DNA from: Streptomyces sp. NBC_00554
Lineage (GTDB): Bacteria; Actinomycetota; Actinomycetes; Streptomycetales; Streptomycetaceae
Direction of reading: 5' to 3'
Length of the DNA stretch: 64,000 nucleotides
Assembly (NCBI RefSeq): GCF_041431135.1
Contig: NZ_CP107799.1
Span: 3,286,001-3,350,000, forward strand
In this document: positions 1 to 8,939 of the stretch, one piece after another
Numbering within the stretch: the stretch's first letter is position 1
How the letters are laid out: each line of letters begins with the position of its first letter
Made by a program: the position numbers and the translations under genes
The notes under the pieces: generated by a model
What the model was told of the DNA's origin: nothing
What the model saw: the letters and a program-made list of their open reading frames with translations, nothing else
Databases searched by the model: none

Positions 1-2
1 GC

Positions 3-887
3 GAGCCGACGGGTCCGGACCGGCGTCAGGGACCGGGCACAGGCCCGGATCCGGGGCTCGCCGCGGCAGAGGCGCATCTGGACGCCTGCGACGACTGCAC
101 GCGGATCATCGTCCGGCAGGTGCGCCGCGGCCCGTACGCGGCACATCTCGACGCCTTGCACGTCCGAGTCATGACGGCCGTGGATTCACCGCCCCGCCGC
201 CCGCTGCCCCTCGGCTCACCGTCCCGCCACTCGTTGCCCGGACTGAGCGCCGCCCCCGCCCTGCGCTGGTCCTGGGCGGCGGCGCTCCTCGGCGTCTGCG
301 CCACCGGGGTCGTACTGGCGCAGCTGGCCGGGGCACGGGATCTGAGCACCGGGTGGCTGCTTCCGTGGCTGCTGATGTGCGCTCCCCTGCTGCCGCTGCT
401 GGGCGTGGCCATGAGCTACGGGCCGCAGGCCGACCCCTTCCACGAGGTGGCCGCGGTCTCGCCGTCCGGCGGGATCAAACTGCTGCTGTGGCGTACCGGC
501 CAGATCCTCGCCGTCTGTCTGCCGGTGCTGACGCTGACGGGCTTCCTGCTCCCGCGCGGCCAGGTGCCGCTGTCCGCCGCGGCCTGGCTGCTGCCCTCCC
601 TCGGTCTGACCCTGGCCACGCTGGCGCTCGGCTCGTGGCTGGGCTGCGGGCCGGCCGCGGTGCTGACGGGCGGTGGCTGGCTGGCGGCGGTGGGGGTACC
701 GGTGGCGGCACGGCTGATGGTGGACCCTGCGGTACGTCCCCGGATCGAAGTGGCGTTGCTGCTCGATGCCCTGTCGCCGCTCATGAGCCCTACGGCGCAG
801 GGAGGGTGGGCGCTGGGTGCCGGGGTCTGCTGTGTGGTGCTGTTCGCCCGTCGTCGCGCGTTCGGCGGGGCGGTGGGGGCGTGCTGA
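3..887 (+). CDS. Zinc-finger anti-sigma-like membrane protein, 5' end outside window
   Basis: The reading frame is open from the window edge, so the true start lies upstream. The first residues carry an H...C..C cluster (AHLDACDDC near position 95), typical of the cytoplasmic zf-HC2 domain of anti-sigma factors. About 70 residues later the protein becomes strongly hydrophobic, with roughly six membrane segments up to the C-terminus. A zinc-finger head fused to a polytopic membrane body next to an ABC ATPase suggests a permease-like component of a small exporter rather than a classical one-helix anti-sigma factor. Its stop overlaps the start of the next gene by 7 bases, so they are surely co-transcribed. 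The function is inferred from domain type and context only. Confidence 0.7.
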   Translation, partial: EPTGPDRRQGPGTGPDPGLAAAEAHLDACDDCTRIIVRQVRRGPYAAHLDALHVRVMTAVDSPPRRPLPLGSPSRHSLPGLSAAPALRWSWAAALLGVCATGVVLAQLAGARDLSTGWLLPWLLMCAPLLPLLGVAMSYGPQADPFHEVAAVSPSGGIKLLLWRTGQILAVCLPVLTLTGFLLPRGQVPLSAAAWLLPSLGLTLATLALGSWLGCGPAAVLTGGGWLAAVGVPVAARLMVDPAVRPRIEVALLLDALSPLMSPTAQGGWALGAGVCCVVLFARRRAFGGAVGAC

Positions 888-1483
888 GATCTGCGCGGGG
901 CAGGGCTCGGGTCAGCCCGCTGCTGACCGAGTTGCGCCGGGGTCCGGCGTTCAAGGTGTTCTGCGCCGTGGTGGCGGTGCAGGTGGTGCTGAAGGCAACG
1001 AGGACGCTTTTCGACCAGTCGTCCCTGCCGACCCTGCTGCTCGCGATGTCGGCGTTCGCGGTGTGCGCGGGGTGGCACGGCGCGCGTGAACGGCGGTGTC
1101 GTACCCGGTGGTTGGGACAGGTCGCGGTCCGCTCGGCCTTGCACCGCTTCCTGCTGGCGGCGGTACCGGCCGTGTTCTGGCCACTCGCCGCCGCCCTGCC
1201 GTTGCTGCAGCCGGGCTTCAGCGGCGATCCGCTCGGCCTCCTCTACTTCGGCGCCGCCATCGCCCAGGCCACTGCGATAGGGACGCTGGCAGCGTTCGCG
1301 CTGGGCCGCCTGGTGCCGTTCCGACTACTGGCCCCCGTACTCGCCGTCGGCGCCTACTACCTCCTCGCACTCCTGTACGTCGGCTCGCTCACCGCGGACC
1401 CGGTGAGCACACCGGAACCGAAGCCCGCCGCCACCGAAACGGACCAGCCCGCCCCCGTACCCCGCCCGGAGGAAACACCGTGA
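881..1483 (+). CDS. Membrane protein, probable ABC exporter component
   Basis: This 200-residue protein has about five hydrophobic helices and a Pro/Glu/Thr-rich tail. I recognise no catalytic motif. The GTG at 881 overlaps the upstream stop (885-887), and the stop (TGA at 1481-1483) overlaps the GTG of the following ABC ATPase. Three such overlaps in a row are strong evidence of translational coupling. The protein is probably the second membrane subunit of the transporter powered by the next gene. The exported substrate cannot be read from the sequence. Confidence 0.65.
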   Translation: MLRSARGRARVSPLLTELRRGPAFKVFCAVVAVQVVLKATRTLFDQSSLPTLLLAMSAFAVCAGWHGARERRCRTRWLGQVAVRSALHRFLLAAVPAVFWPLAAALPLLQPGFSGDPLGLLYFGAAIAQATAIGTLAAFALGRLVPFRLLAPVLAVGAYYLLALLYVGSLTADPVSTPEPKPAATETDQPAPVPRPEETP

Positions 1484-2184
1484 TCACCGCGGACGACCTG
1501 ACCATTCGACACCGCCGCAGGACCGCCGTCGACGGCATCACCCTCCACCTCTCCACCGGGGTCCACGGCCTCCTGGGCCCGAACGGCGCCGGAAAGACGT
1601 CGCTGATGCGGGTCCTGGCCACCGCCGCTTCCCCCTCCGCGGGACGCCTCGGCCTCCTGGGCGAGGACCCCACGCACTACGCGGGAATCCAGGCGGTAAG
1701 ACGCCAACTCGGCTATCTACCGCAGGAGTTCGGGGTGTACCGGCACTTCACGGTGCGGGAGTTCCTCGGTTACGCGGCCTGGCTGAAGGACGTACCCGGC
1801 CGCGAAGTCCCGCTGGCCGTGGAACGCGCCGCGCACCGCACCGACCTCACCGACCGCCTCGACACGAGGCTGCGCACGCTCAGCGGAGGCATGAAACAGC
1901 GCGTCGGAATCGCCCAGGCCGTGGTGAACGACCCCGCGCTGCTCCTGCTCGACGAGCCCACGACCGGCCTCGACCCCCGTCAGCGCGAGCGGTTCCACGC
2001 CCTCCTGCGCGAGATCGGCCGGGAGGCGACCGTGGTCGTGTCGACCCACCTCATGGAGGACGTCACCGGTGCCTGCGACGACGTGACCGTACTGGCGTCC
2101 GGCAGGATCCGCTTCCACGGACCGGTCGCCGCCCTCGCGGCGGCCGGCGGCTACTCGGCCGTGGTGGGGGACGGCGGCGATTGA
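1480..2184 (+). CDS. ABC transporter ATP-binding protein
   Basis: A 234-residue ABC ATPase of the CcmA/DrrA type. Walker A (GPNGAGKTS), the signature LSGGMKQR and Walker B with DEPTTGLD are all intact, followed by the switch histidine in STHLMEDV. The GTG at 1480 overlaps the upstream stop, giving a start shared with the small membrane protein. It lacks the long C-terminal extension of some antibiotic exporters. Together with the two preceding membrane proteins it should form an ATP-driven exporter or a membrane-remodelling complex. The last 34 bases overlap the convergent rhomboid-like gene, so both transcripts must run through each other. Confidence 0.85.
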   Translation: MITADDLTIRHRRRTAVDGITLHLSTGVHGLLGPNGAGKTSLMRVLATAASPSAGRLGLLGEDPTHYAGIQAVRRQLGYLPQEFGVYRHFTVREFLGYAAWLKDVPGREVPLAVERAAHRTDLTDRLDTRLRTLSGGMKQRVGIAQAVVNDPALLLLDEPTTGLDPRQRERFHALLREIGREATVVVSTHLMEDVTGACDDVTVLASGRIRFHGPVAALAAAGGYSAVVGDGGD

Positions 2185-3095
2185 AGCCGGGCCCATCCCG
2201 AGGACCGGCCGCGGGCTCGCCGTCGGCGCCGCACCAACGGCCAGGCCGCGACCCCGATCGCCAGGGACATCACATGCCCCCAGTTCGTCATCGGGTCGGT
2301 GAAAGCGATCAGGTCGGCGACGAGCATCCCGCCGAAGGTGATCAGCAGCGGCCAGCGCAGCCAGGGGGTCAGCAGCCCGGCGAGCGCCCCGACGCTCGCG
2401 GCGACGCCGAAGCTGACGCCGTAGTCGAGGCGGTGCAGGGAGCTGTCGGGCAGCTGTCCGGCCAACACCGCGAGCCCGACGGGGACTTCGGTGGCGAGTG
2501 TGGCGATCACATGCCCGAGCAGGAAGACACCGGCGGTCCGGGCACCGCCGATGCGCCGTTCCAGCGCGGTGAGGACGAGCAGGAACCCGATCGCGTACGG
2601 GGAGAACATCCCGCCCGCGATCCAGAGGGCGCTGGCGATCAGCACCAGCACCGGGGTCCGTACGAGGTGTGCGACGTCCGTGCTGGACGCCTGGTGCAGC
2701 GCGTGTACGAGCGAGGGGCTCGCGTACTCCGCGACCAGCGAGGTGACGACGAGGACGGCAGCGTAGGCGAAGGTGAAGGGTGTGGCGGTGGGGGTGGGGA
2801 GCAGCCGCCAGGGGCGTATCGGCACAGGGCGGGTAGCCCGCGGTGAGGCGACGCGCTCGCACTCGCGCACGCCCTCCGCGAAGGAGTCGCGTCGCTGCCG
2901 CGGCACTCCGTCCAGCAGCGGCGCATCGACGCCGTCCACGACAGCCGGCGCCTCAAGGACCGGGGCCCCGGTGACGGGCACCCCGGAAGCCGCGGCCTCG
3001 GCCCGCTCACTCCCACTCCGGTCCACGGCGAAGCGCTCCTTCCGTCCCGCCCCACCCTTCGCGTCCCGCGCGTCGCCGTCTATGACCGACGCCAC
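2151..3095 (-). CDS. Rhomboid-like membrane protein
   Basis: The first ~95 residues are polar and low complexity. The rest is a six-helix membrane domain resembling actinobacterial rhomboid-like proteins, with an E-R-R after a central helix and Gly-rich, His-containing helices (GHVIATL, NWGHVMSL). I do not see a convincing GxSG serine protease motif, so proteolytic activity is doubtful. The gene converges on the ABC ATPase with a 34-base overlap. The start may lie further in than shown because the N-terminal part looks disordered. Function is unknown beyond membrane localisation. Confidence 0.6.
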   Translation of the reverse strand: MASVIDGDARDAKGGAGRKERFAVDRSGSERAEAAASGVPVTGAPVLEAPAVVDGVDAPLLDGVPRQRRDSFAEGVRECERVASPRATRPVPIRPWRLLPTPTATPFTFAYAAVLVVTSLVAEYASPSLVHALHQASSTDVAHLVRTPVLVLIASALWIAGGMFSPYAIGFLLVLTALERRIGGARTAGVFLLGHVIATLATEVPVGLAVLAGQLPDSSLHRLDYGVSFGVAASVGALAGLLTPWLRWPLLITFGGMLVADLIAFTDPMTNWGHVMSLAIGVAAWPLVRRRRRARGRSSGWARLQSPPSPTTAE

Positions 3096-3142
3096 GCGGG
3101 CGGGGATTCACAGCAACCTGAGAGGCGCGGACGGCGTCGCGT

Positions 3143-3874
3143 TCACGCCGGTTCGGCGGGCAGCCCCGCGCCCGAGGAGGTGATCGAGCGCAGCAGCCGG
3201 TCCAGATACGTCCGCAGGCGGGCGCCCATGTCGACGCCCTGGGGGTCGAGGGCCCACTGGAGCTGGATGCCGTCCATGACCGCGGCGAACTCCTGGGCCA
3301 GCGCCACCCCGTCGGTGCCGGGCTTCAGTTCGCCGGTCCCGACGGCCTGGTGGATCGCGTCGGAGGTGAGCTCGACGAGCTCGGCGTACCGCTTCACGAA
3401 GAACGCGTGGGCGGGGTGCCCCGGATCGCCGGCCTCGGCGAGCAGCACGTTGAACATCTTGGTGCGGCCGGGGCGCCTGCTGTTGTACTCGGCGAGTTCC
3501 ACCAGCGCCGCGAAGAACTCGGTGGCGGAGTGGGCCTCGACTGCGAAGTACTTCTCGGCGTCGTGCTCCTCGCTGCGCCGCAGCACCGAGACGAGCAGGT
3601 CCTCCTTGCTGCGGAAGTGGTGCAGCAGCCCGCCCTGGGTGATGCCGACGTCCTTGGCGATCCGGGCCAGGGAGGAGGCGTGGAAGCCCCATTGCGCGAA
3701 GTGCTCGACTGCGGCGTCGAGGATGCGCAGCCGGCGTTCGTCGCCCACGGCGTACGTGCCCCGGGCGGTGGCCGGGGTTTTCCCCTCCGGCACCGCACGC
3801 CCCTCCGGCTCCGGCACCGCACGCCCCTTCGGCCTCTGGCTCGGGCTCTGGTTCTGCACCATGCCCGTCACCAT
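3143..3874 (-). CDS. TetR-family transcriptional regulator
   Basis: The N-terminal ~45 residues are Pro/Arg-rich. They are followed by a clear TetR DNA-binding domain: ERRLRILDAAVEHFAQWGF, then the helix-turn-helix ending in GLLHHFRSKEDLL. The C-terminal ligand domain is all-helical and matches the size of sugar- or drug-responsive TetR proteins. Several in-frame starts exist upstream; I chose the Met at 3874 because residues before it are repetitive and unlikely to be translated. It is divergent from the MFS transporter/GH3 pair and probably represses that operon, by analogy with divergent TetR arrangements. Confidence 0.85.
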   Translation of the reverse strand: MVTGMVQNQSPSQRPKGRAVPEPEGRAVPEGKTPATARGTYAVGDERRLRILDAAVEHFAQWGFHASSLARIAKDVGITQGGLLHHFRSKEDLLVSVLRRSEEHDAEKYFAVEAHSATEFFAALVELAEYNSRRPGRTKMFNVLLAEAGDPGHPAHAFFVKRYAELVELTSDAIHQAVGTGELKPGTDGVALAQEFAAVMDGIQLQWALDPQGVDMGARLRTYLDRLLRSITSSGAGLPAEPA

Positions 3875-4060
3875 AGCCGCCGCACAGACTGCCACTCCGG
3901 CCGTCCCCGACCCCGTCCCCGACCCCGCCCGACCCCGGTCCATACCCCCTCCCCTGACCCGGTCCCTGCCCTTCCCCTGACCCGCCCCCAACCGTCGGTT
4001 ACACGAGTCAACAACCCTCCCAATTCAAGCCACGTGCACGGTGATTCTGGCCACAGGAGA

Positions 4061-4084
4061 AAAACCTACTACCCACTCGGTTTT
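4061..4084. promoter_or_regulatory. Possible operator in the TetR/MFS intergenic region
   Basis: A small inverted repeat AAAACC-N12-GGTTTT lies 63 bases before the MFS start, in the only AT-richer patch of the divergent intergenic region. It could be a binding site for the adjacent TetR protein. The half-sites are short, so chance is not excluded. Confidence 0.25.
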
Positions 4085-4146
4085 GATGTTTCCCTAAGGG
4101 CGCCGGTGCGGCAAAGAAGCCGCCCTCGTCCCCATGGAGAGCCGCC

Positions 4147-5451
4147 ATGGCCGTCACTCCCGACGCCTCGCTCGGTGCCCGCTCGCCCGAGTTCCCCTCG
4201 CAGGACGCGCCTTCCCCCGAGGCCCCCGCGAACGCCCCCGCCAAGCTGGTCGCCGGCCTCGCCTTCGCCCAGTTCGGCGCCTACCTCGCCGTCCTCACCC
4301 CCGTGATGGTGACCCTCGCCCTGCGGGTCAGCCAGATCGTGCCGGAGGCGGACCGCGGCGCCGCCCTCGGCCAGGTGCTGTCCGTCGGCGCGCTGCTCGC
4401 GATGCTCGGCAACCCGGTCTTCGGAGCCCTCTCCGACCGCACCACCAGCCGTTTCGGCCGCCGCCGCCCCTGGCTGATCGGCGGTATGGCCGCCGGGGTC
4501 GCCGGCCTCCTGGTGGTGGCGCTCGGCAGCAGCGTGCCGACCCTGATGCTCGGCTGGGCGCTCGCGCAGCTCGGTATCAACGCCGCCCTGGCCGCGCTGA
4601 CCTCCTGCGTCCCGGACCTGATCCCGCCGCACCAGCAGGCCCGGGTCTCCGCGATCTGCGGCATCTGCACCTCGCTGTCGATGATCGGGGGCTCGGCCCT
4701 CGCCCAGGTGTTCAGCGGCTCGATGGCCCTCGCCTTCCTGGTCCCCGGCGTCATCGGCCTCGCCGCCGTCGCCACCCTGGCCGCCGTGATGAAGGACCGC
4801 CCGGCCCGCGTCGGCGCCTTCGAGCCGTACAGCGTCAAGGAGTTCCTGCGCAGCTTCTGGGTCAACCCGCGCAGGCACCCGGACTTCGCCTGGAACTTCG
4901 CCGGCCGCTTCCTCGTCTACACCGGCGCCGCCTGCGTCACCAGCTACCAGGTCTACTTTCTGATGGACCGCCTCGGCTACGACGACGACCAGGTCACCGG
5001 CAAGGTCCTCGTCGGCACCCTCGTCATGGTCACCGCCACCGCGGCGGGCTCACTCCTCGGCGGCCAGCTCTCCGACAGGTCCGGCCGCCGCAAGCCGTAC
5101 GTGCTCGGCGCCTCGCTCGTCATGGCGGTCAGCCTGGCGATGATCGCCTCCGCCGAGTCCTTCGGGATGTACGTCGCCGCCCTGGTCGTCTTCGGTGTCG
5201 GCAACGGTCTCTATCTCTCTGTCGACATGGCGCTCGCCGCCGCGGTCCTCCCGAATCCCGACGAGTCCGCCAAGGACATGGGCGTCCTCAACATCGGCAA
5301 CGCCCTCCCCCAGTCCCTCGTCCCCATCGTCGCCCCCGGCCTCCTCGCGATCGGCGGCGGCAGCGGCAACTACGGGGCGCTGTTCCTCTTCGGTGCGGTC
5401 GCCGCCATGCTGGGCGCCTTCGCCGTCCAGTTCATCCGCTCGGTCAAGTAA
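4147..5451 (+). CDS. MFS transporter, probable sugar/glycoside importer
   Basis: A 434-residue protein with about twelve hydrophobic segments and the MFS loop motifs (GALSDRTTSRFGRRRPW after helix 2, and a second QLSDRSGRRKPY between helices 8 and 9). This duplicated D-R-x-G-R-R-x-P pattern is typical of the glycoside-pentoside-hexuronide and related sugar transporters. The N-terminal ~35 residues are polar. The gene sits 44 bases before a GH3 glycoside hydrolase, suggesting that the transporter imports the oligosaccharide or glycoside the enzyme cleaves. Control by the divergent TetR gene is likely. Confidence 0.85.
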   Translation: MAVTPDASLGARSPEFPSQDAPSPEAPANAPAKLVAGLAFAQFGAYLAVLTPVMVTLALRVSQIVPEADRGAALGQVLSVGALLAMLGNPVFGALSDRTTSRFGRRRPWLIGGMAAGVAGLLVVALGSSVPTLMLGWALAQLGINAALAALTSCVPDLIPPHQQARVSAICGICTSLSMIGGSALAQVFSGSMALAFLVPGVIGLAAVATLAAVMKDRPARVGAFEPYSVKEFLRSFWVNPRRHPDFAWNFAGRFLVYTGAACVTSYQVYFLMDRLGYDDDQVTGKVLVGTLVMVTATAAGSLLGGQLSDRSGRRKPYVLGASLVMAVSLAMIASAESFGMYVAALVVFGVGNGLYLSVDMALAAAVLPNPDESAKDMGVLNIGNALPQSLVPIVAPGLLAIGGGSGNYGALFLFGAVAAMLGAFAVQFIRSVK

Positions 5452-5495
5452 GTCAGTCCCTCCGAGAAATCCCTACGTACGCAAGGCAGCTGAGG

Positions 5496-7250
5496 ATGAC
5501 GACCCCCAAGTACCGCGATCCGAACCGGCCCGTCGACGAGCGTGTCGAGGACCTCCTGACCCGCATGACCCTGGAGGAGAAGGCGGGCCAGCTCTTCCAC
5601 GCGATGCTGACGATGAACCCCGACGGAACCCTCGTCACCGACACGACGGCCAACCCCTTCGTCAGCCACAGCACCACCGACCTGGTCGAGGGCCTGCGCC
5701 TGAGCCACTTCAACCTGCTCGGCCAGCACGGCGTGCGGGAGACGGCCGAGTGGGTCAACCGGCTCCAGGAGCTGGCGGCGAGCACCCGTCTGGGCATCCC
5801 CGTCACCCTGTCCACCGACCCGCGCCACGCCTTCACCGACAACCCGGGCGCCTCCTTCAACTCCGGTGCCTTCTCGGCCTGGCCCGAGCCGCTGGGCCTC
5901 GCCGCGATCGGCGACCCGGAGCTGGTGGAGAAGTTCGGCGACACCGTCCGCCGCGAGTACCTGGCGGTGGGCTTCCGGGTCGCGCTGCACCCGCAGATCG
6001 ACCTGGCCACCGAGCCGCGCTGGTCCCGCCAGTCCGGCACCTTCGGCTCGTCCGCCGACACCACCAGCGAGCTCGTACGGGCGTACGTACGCGGTCTGCA
6101 GGGCCCGGTGCTCGGCCCCGAGTCCGTCGCCGCCATGGTCAAACACTTCCCCGGCGGCGGCCCGCAGAAGGACGGCGAGGACCCGCACTTCGCGCACGGC
6201 AAGGAGCAGGTCTACCCGGGCGGTCTGCGCGACTACCACCTGGCGCCCTTCAAGGCGGCCGTCGAGGCCGGGTGCTCGCAGATGATGCCGTACTACGGCC
6301 AGCCCGTCGGCACGGACTGGGAGGAGGTCGGCTTCGGCTTCAACCGCGACGTCCTGACCGGCCTGTTGCGCGAGCGGCTCGGCTTCCAGGGCGTCATCTG
6401 CACCGACTGGGGGCTGCTCAGCGATGCGTCGATCCTCGGCGAGATGTTCCCGGCCCGCGCCTGGGGCGTCGAGCACCTGACCGTCGCCGAGCGCGCGGCG
6501 AAGGCGCTGGACGCGGGCTCCGACCAGTTCGGCGGCGAGCAGTGCCCCGAGGTGATCGTGGAGCTGGTCCGCTCGGGCCGGATCACCGAGGCGCGCATTG
6601 ATGAATCGGTACGTCGACTTCTGCGCGAGAAGTTCGTGCTCGGCCTCTTCGAGAACCCGTACGTCGACCCCGACCGGGCCGAGGAGGTCGTCGGCGCACG
6701 TGAGTTCACCGCACTCGGCGAGGCCGCCCAGCGACGCTCGCTCACCGTCCTGACCAACCGGTCCCTGCTGCCGCTGACCGACCGCCCCAACCTGTACGTG
6801 CGGGGCGTCTCCGAGCAGGTCGCCTCCGCGTACGGCAATATCGTCGCCGACCCCGTCCACGCGGACCTCGCGATCCTGCGCCTGCGCACCCCGCACGAGC
6901 AGCGGCCCGGCGTCTTCGAGTCCTTCTTCCACTCCGGCTCGCTCGCCTTCCCCGAGGACGAGCTGAAGGACATCCTGCGACTCCTGGACGCGACGCCCAC
7001 GTTGGTGTGCGTCAACCTCGAACGGCCCGCCGTAATCCCCGAGATCGCCGAGAAGGCGGCCGCGCTGGTCGCCGACTTCGGCGCGAGCGACACGGCGCTG
7101 CTCGACGTCGCCTTCGGACGCGCCCGCGCCGAGGGCCGGCTCCCCTTCGAACTCCCGCGCTCGATGGCGGCGGTCGAGGCCTCCCGCCCGGACGTGCCCA
7201 ACGACACCGAGGACCCGGTGTTCGCGTACGGGCACGGGCTGGAGCTCTAG
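5496..7250 (+). CDS. Glycoside hydrolase family 3 protein
   Basis: A 584-residue protein with the GH3 (alpha/beta)8 barrel followed by an alpha/beta sandwich. The N-terminus RVEDLLTRMTLEEKAGQL is diagnostic of beta-glucosidase/beta-xylosidase type GH3 enzymes. The KHFPG motif and the nucleophile region GVICTDWG (Asp304) are intact. It has no signal peptide, so it acts inside the cell on imported glycosides. That fits the MFS transporter immediately upstream. The second domain is short compared with three-domain plant-type enzymes. Substrate specificity cannot be assigned from sequence alone. Confidence 0.88.
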   Translation: MTTPKYRDPNRPVDERVEDLLTRMTLEEKAGQLFHAMLTMNPDGTLVTDTTANPFVSHSTTDLVEGLRLSHFNLLGQHGVRETAEWVNRLQELAASTRLGIPVTLSTDPRHAFTDNPGASFNSGAFSAWPEPLGLAAIGDPELVEKFGDTVRREYLAVGFRVALHPQIDLATEPRWSRQSGTFGSSADTTSELVRAYVRGLQGPVLGPESVAAMVKHFPGGGPQKDGEDPHFAHGKEQVYPGGLRDYHLAPFKAAVEAGCSQMMPYYGQPVGTDWEEVGFGFNRDVLTGLLRERLGFQGVICTDWGLLSDASILGEMFPARAWGVEHLTVAERAAKALDAGSDQFGGEQCPEVIVELVRSGRITEARIDESVRRLLREKFVLGLFENPYVDPDRAEEVVGAREFTALGEAAQRRSLTVLTNRSLLPLTDRPNLYVRGVSEQVASAYGNIVADPVHADLAILRLRTPHEQRPGVFESFFHSGSLAFPEDELKDILRLLDATPTLVCVNLERPAVIPEIAEKAAALVADFGASDTALLDVAFGRARAEGRLPFELPRSMAAVEASRPDVPNDTEDPVFAYGHGLEL

Positions 7251-7290
7251 GACCCGCCGTAGGACCGCGGGGTGCCTGACCGCCCCGCGA

Positions 7291-7329
7291 TACCCGGGGC
7301 CCGGACCTTGGGGGGCCGGGCCCCGGGTA
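7291..7329 (+). terminator. Rho-independent-like hairpin after GH3
   Basis: A perfect 14-bp inverted repeat (7291-7304 with 7316-7329) surrounds an 11-base loop, 40 bases after the GH3 stop. It lacks a clear T-run, as is usual in Streptomyces. Confidence 0.7.
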
Positions 7330-7370
7330 ATTCGGCCTCCCGTCCTTGCTGAACTGCCAGGATGGGAGCC

Positions 7371-8048
7371 ATGACTGCCTCGTACGACATCCCTGTGGTC
7401 ATCGACCGTCGCGAGGGCCCGTACGGCGAGGTCGTGCTGCGGCGCCACGGTGCGCTGTTGCAGATCATCTCCAACGGGTGCTTCCTGATGGACACTTCCG
7501 ACGGCCGCTCCGAACGGCTGCTCGTCGACGCCGCGTACGGCGCGCTGGACGGACGGGCGGAACCGAGTGTGCTGATCGGCGGCCTCGGTGTCGGGTTCTC
7601 GCTCGCGCACGCGGCCTCGGATCCGCGCTGGGGGCGCATCACCGTCGTGGAGCGCGAGCCTGCCGTCATCGACTGGCACCTGGGCGGACCGCTGGCCGCA
7701 CTGTCCGCCGAGGCGCTCGCCGACCCCCGTACGGAGATCGTCGCAGCGGATCTGCTCGCCTACGTCAATGAGATCTGCGACACATATGACGCGCTGTGCC
7801 TCGACATCGACAACGGGCCCGCCTGGACGGTCACTGAGGGCAACGGAAGCCTCTACTCGAAGGCCGGAATCGCAAGCTGTGCAAGGGCGTTGAGGCCCGG
7901 AGGGGTACTCGCGGTATGGTCGGCGCAACCCTCTCCGGAATTTGAAGGAACCCTCCGGAATGCCGGGTTCAAGCGGGTGCGTACCGAAGAGATCCCGGTT
8001 GCCCGGGGCGTTCCGGACGTCGTGCACCTCGCGGTCAGACCTGGATAG
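7371..8048 (+). CDS. Spermidine synthase-like methyltransferase-fold protein
   Basis: About 225 residues with the polyamine synthase/SAM Rossmann fold. A VLIGGLGVGFSL glycine-rich loop is followed by an acidic strand end (TVVEREPAV) and a DALCLDIDNGPAW motif, like the active-site region of spermidine synthase homologues of actinobacteria. The family is widespread but often lacks true polyamine activity, so the reaction is uncertain. An in-frame ATG at 7362 is an alternative start; 7371 is preceded by GGGAG but with short spacing. It stands alone between the GH3 gene and the two-component system. Confidence 0.7.
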   Translation: MTASYDIPVVIDRREGPYGEVVLRRHGALLQIISNGCFLMDTSDGRSERLLVDAAYGALDGRAEPSVLIGGLGVGFSLAHAASDPRWGRITVVEREPAVIDWHLGGPLAALSAEALADPRTEIVAADLLAYVNEICDTYDALCLDIDNGPAWTVTEGNGSLYSKAGIASCARALRPGGVLAVWSAQPSPEFEGTLRNAGFKRVRTEEIPVARGVPDVVHLAVRPG

Positions 8049-8161
8049 CCGAGGCGTGGTGACTGCCCGTACTCTGCTTCCCTGACGCAGATCATTCAAG
8101 CGTCAAGCGCAGTCATGGGATCACCCCACGGATTCCGGAAAGCACACCTCAGGGGCGGGCG

Positions 8162-8899
8162 ATGGAGCAGACACACACCTCCCAAAACGGCGCGGCGGCA
8201 ACGCCCGGCGCTCAACGACGGGTCCTGGTCGTCGAGGACGACCCGACGATCGTCGACGCCATCGCGGCACGTCTGCGCGCCGAGGGATTCCTGGTGCAAA
8301 CCGCGGGCGACGGCCCTGCCGCCGTCGACACCGCCGAGGCCTGGCAGCCCGATCTGCTGATCCTCGACATCATGCTGCCCGGCTTCGACGGGCTGGAGGT
8401 CTGCCGCCGCGTGCAGGCCCAGCGCCCGGTGCCGGTGCTGATGCTCACGGCGCGCGACGACGAGACCGACATGCTGGTCGGTCTGGGCGTCGGCGCCGAC
8501 GACTACATGACGAAACCGTTCTCCATGCGCGAGCTGGCCGCCCGCGTGCATGTCCTGCTGCGCCGGGTGGAGCGCGCCGTAGTGGCCGCCTCGACACCGC
8601 GCAGCGGGATCCTCAGGCTCGGCGAGCTGGAGATCGACCACGCGCAGCGCCGGGTACGGGTGCGCTCGGAGGACGTGCATCTCACGCCCACCGAGTTCGA
8701 CCTCCTGGTGTGCCTCGCGAACACCCCGCGGGCCGTACTCTCGCGTGAGCAGCTGCTCGCCGAGGTCTGGGACTGGGCGGACGCGTCCGGGACGCGGACC
8801 GTGGACAGCCACATCAAGGCACTGCGCCGGAAGATCGGCGCCGAGCGGATCCGTACGGTCCACGGCGTGGGCTACGCCCTGGAGACCCCGACTCCCTGA
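8162..8899 (+). CDS. OmpR-family response regulator
   Basis: A 245-residue regulator with a receiver domain at the N-terminus. The acidic pair is at residues 26-27, the phosphoacceptor Asp69 lies in LLILDIMLPG, and the conserved Lys is in DDYMTKPF. A winged-helix OmpR-type DNA-binding domain follows (LTPTEFDLLVCL to the DSHIKALRRK recognition helix). It is followed 40 bases later by its cognate histidine kinase. The stimulus is unknown. The pair sits directly upstream of kgd, and a regulatory link to central metabolism is conceivable but unproven. Confidence 0.92.
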   Translation: MEQTHTSQNGAAATPGAQRRVLVVEDDPTIVDAIAARLRAEGFLVQTAGDGPAAVDTAEAWQPDLLILDIMLPGFDGLEVCRRVQAQRPVPVLMLTARDDETDMLVGLGVGADDYMTKPFSMRELAARVHVLLRRVERAVVAASTPRSGILRLGELEIDHAQRRVRVRSEDVHLTPTEFDLLVCLANTPRAVLSREQLLAEVWDWADASGTRTVDSHIKALRRKIGAERIRTVHGVGYALETPTP

Positions 8900-8939
8900 G
8901 CCGGGCCTCTGCCCGGACCTTTGTGAGGGGGCTGATGTG

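Noticed and set aside
2181..2846. Plus-strand frame opposite the rhomboid-like gene
   Set aside because: Gly/Asp/Arg-rich shadow; the minus strand shows ordered membrane helices.
5370..8099. 909-codon minus-strand frame across GH3 and the next gene
   Set aside because: Spans two clear plus-strand genes and a terminator; no motif. A high-GC artefact.
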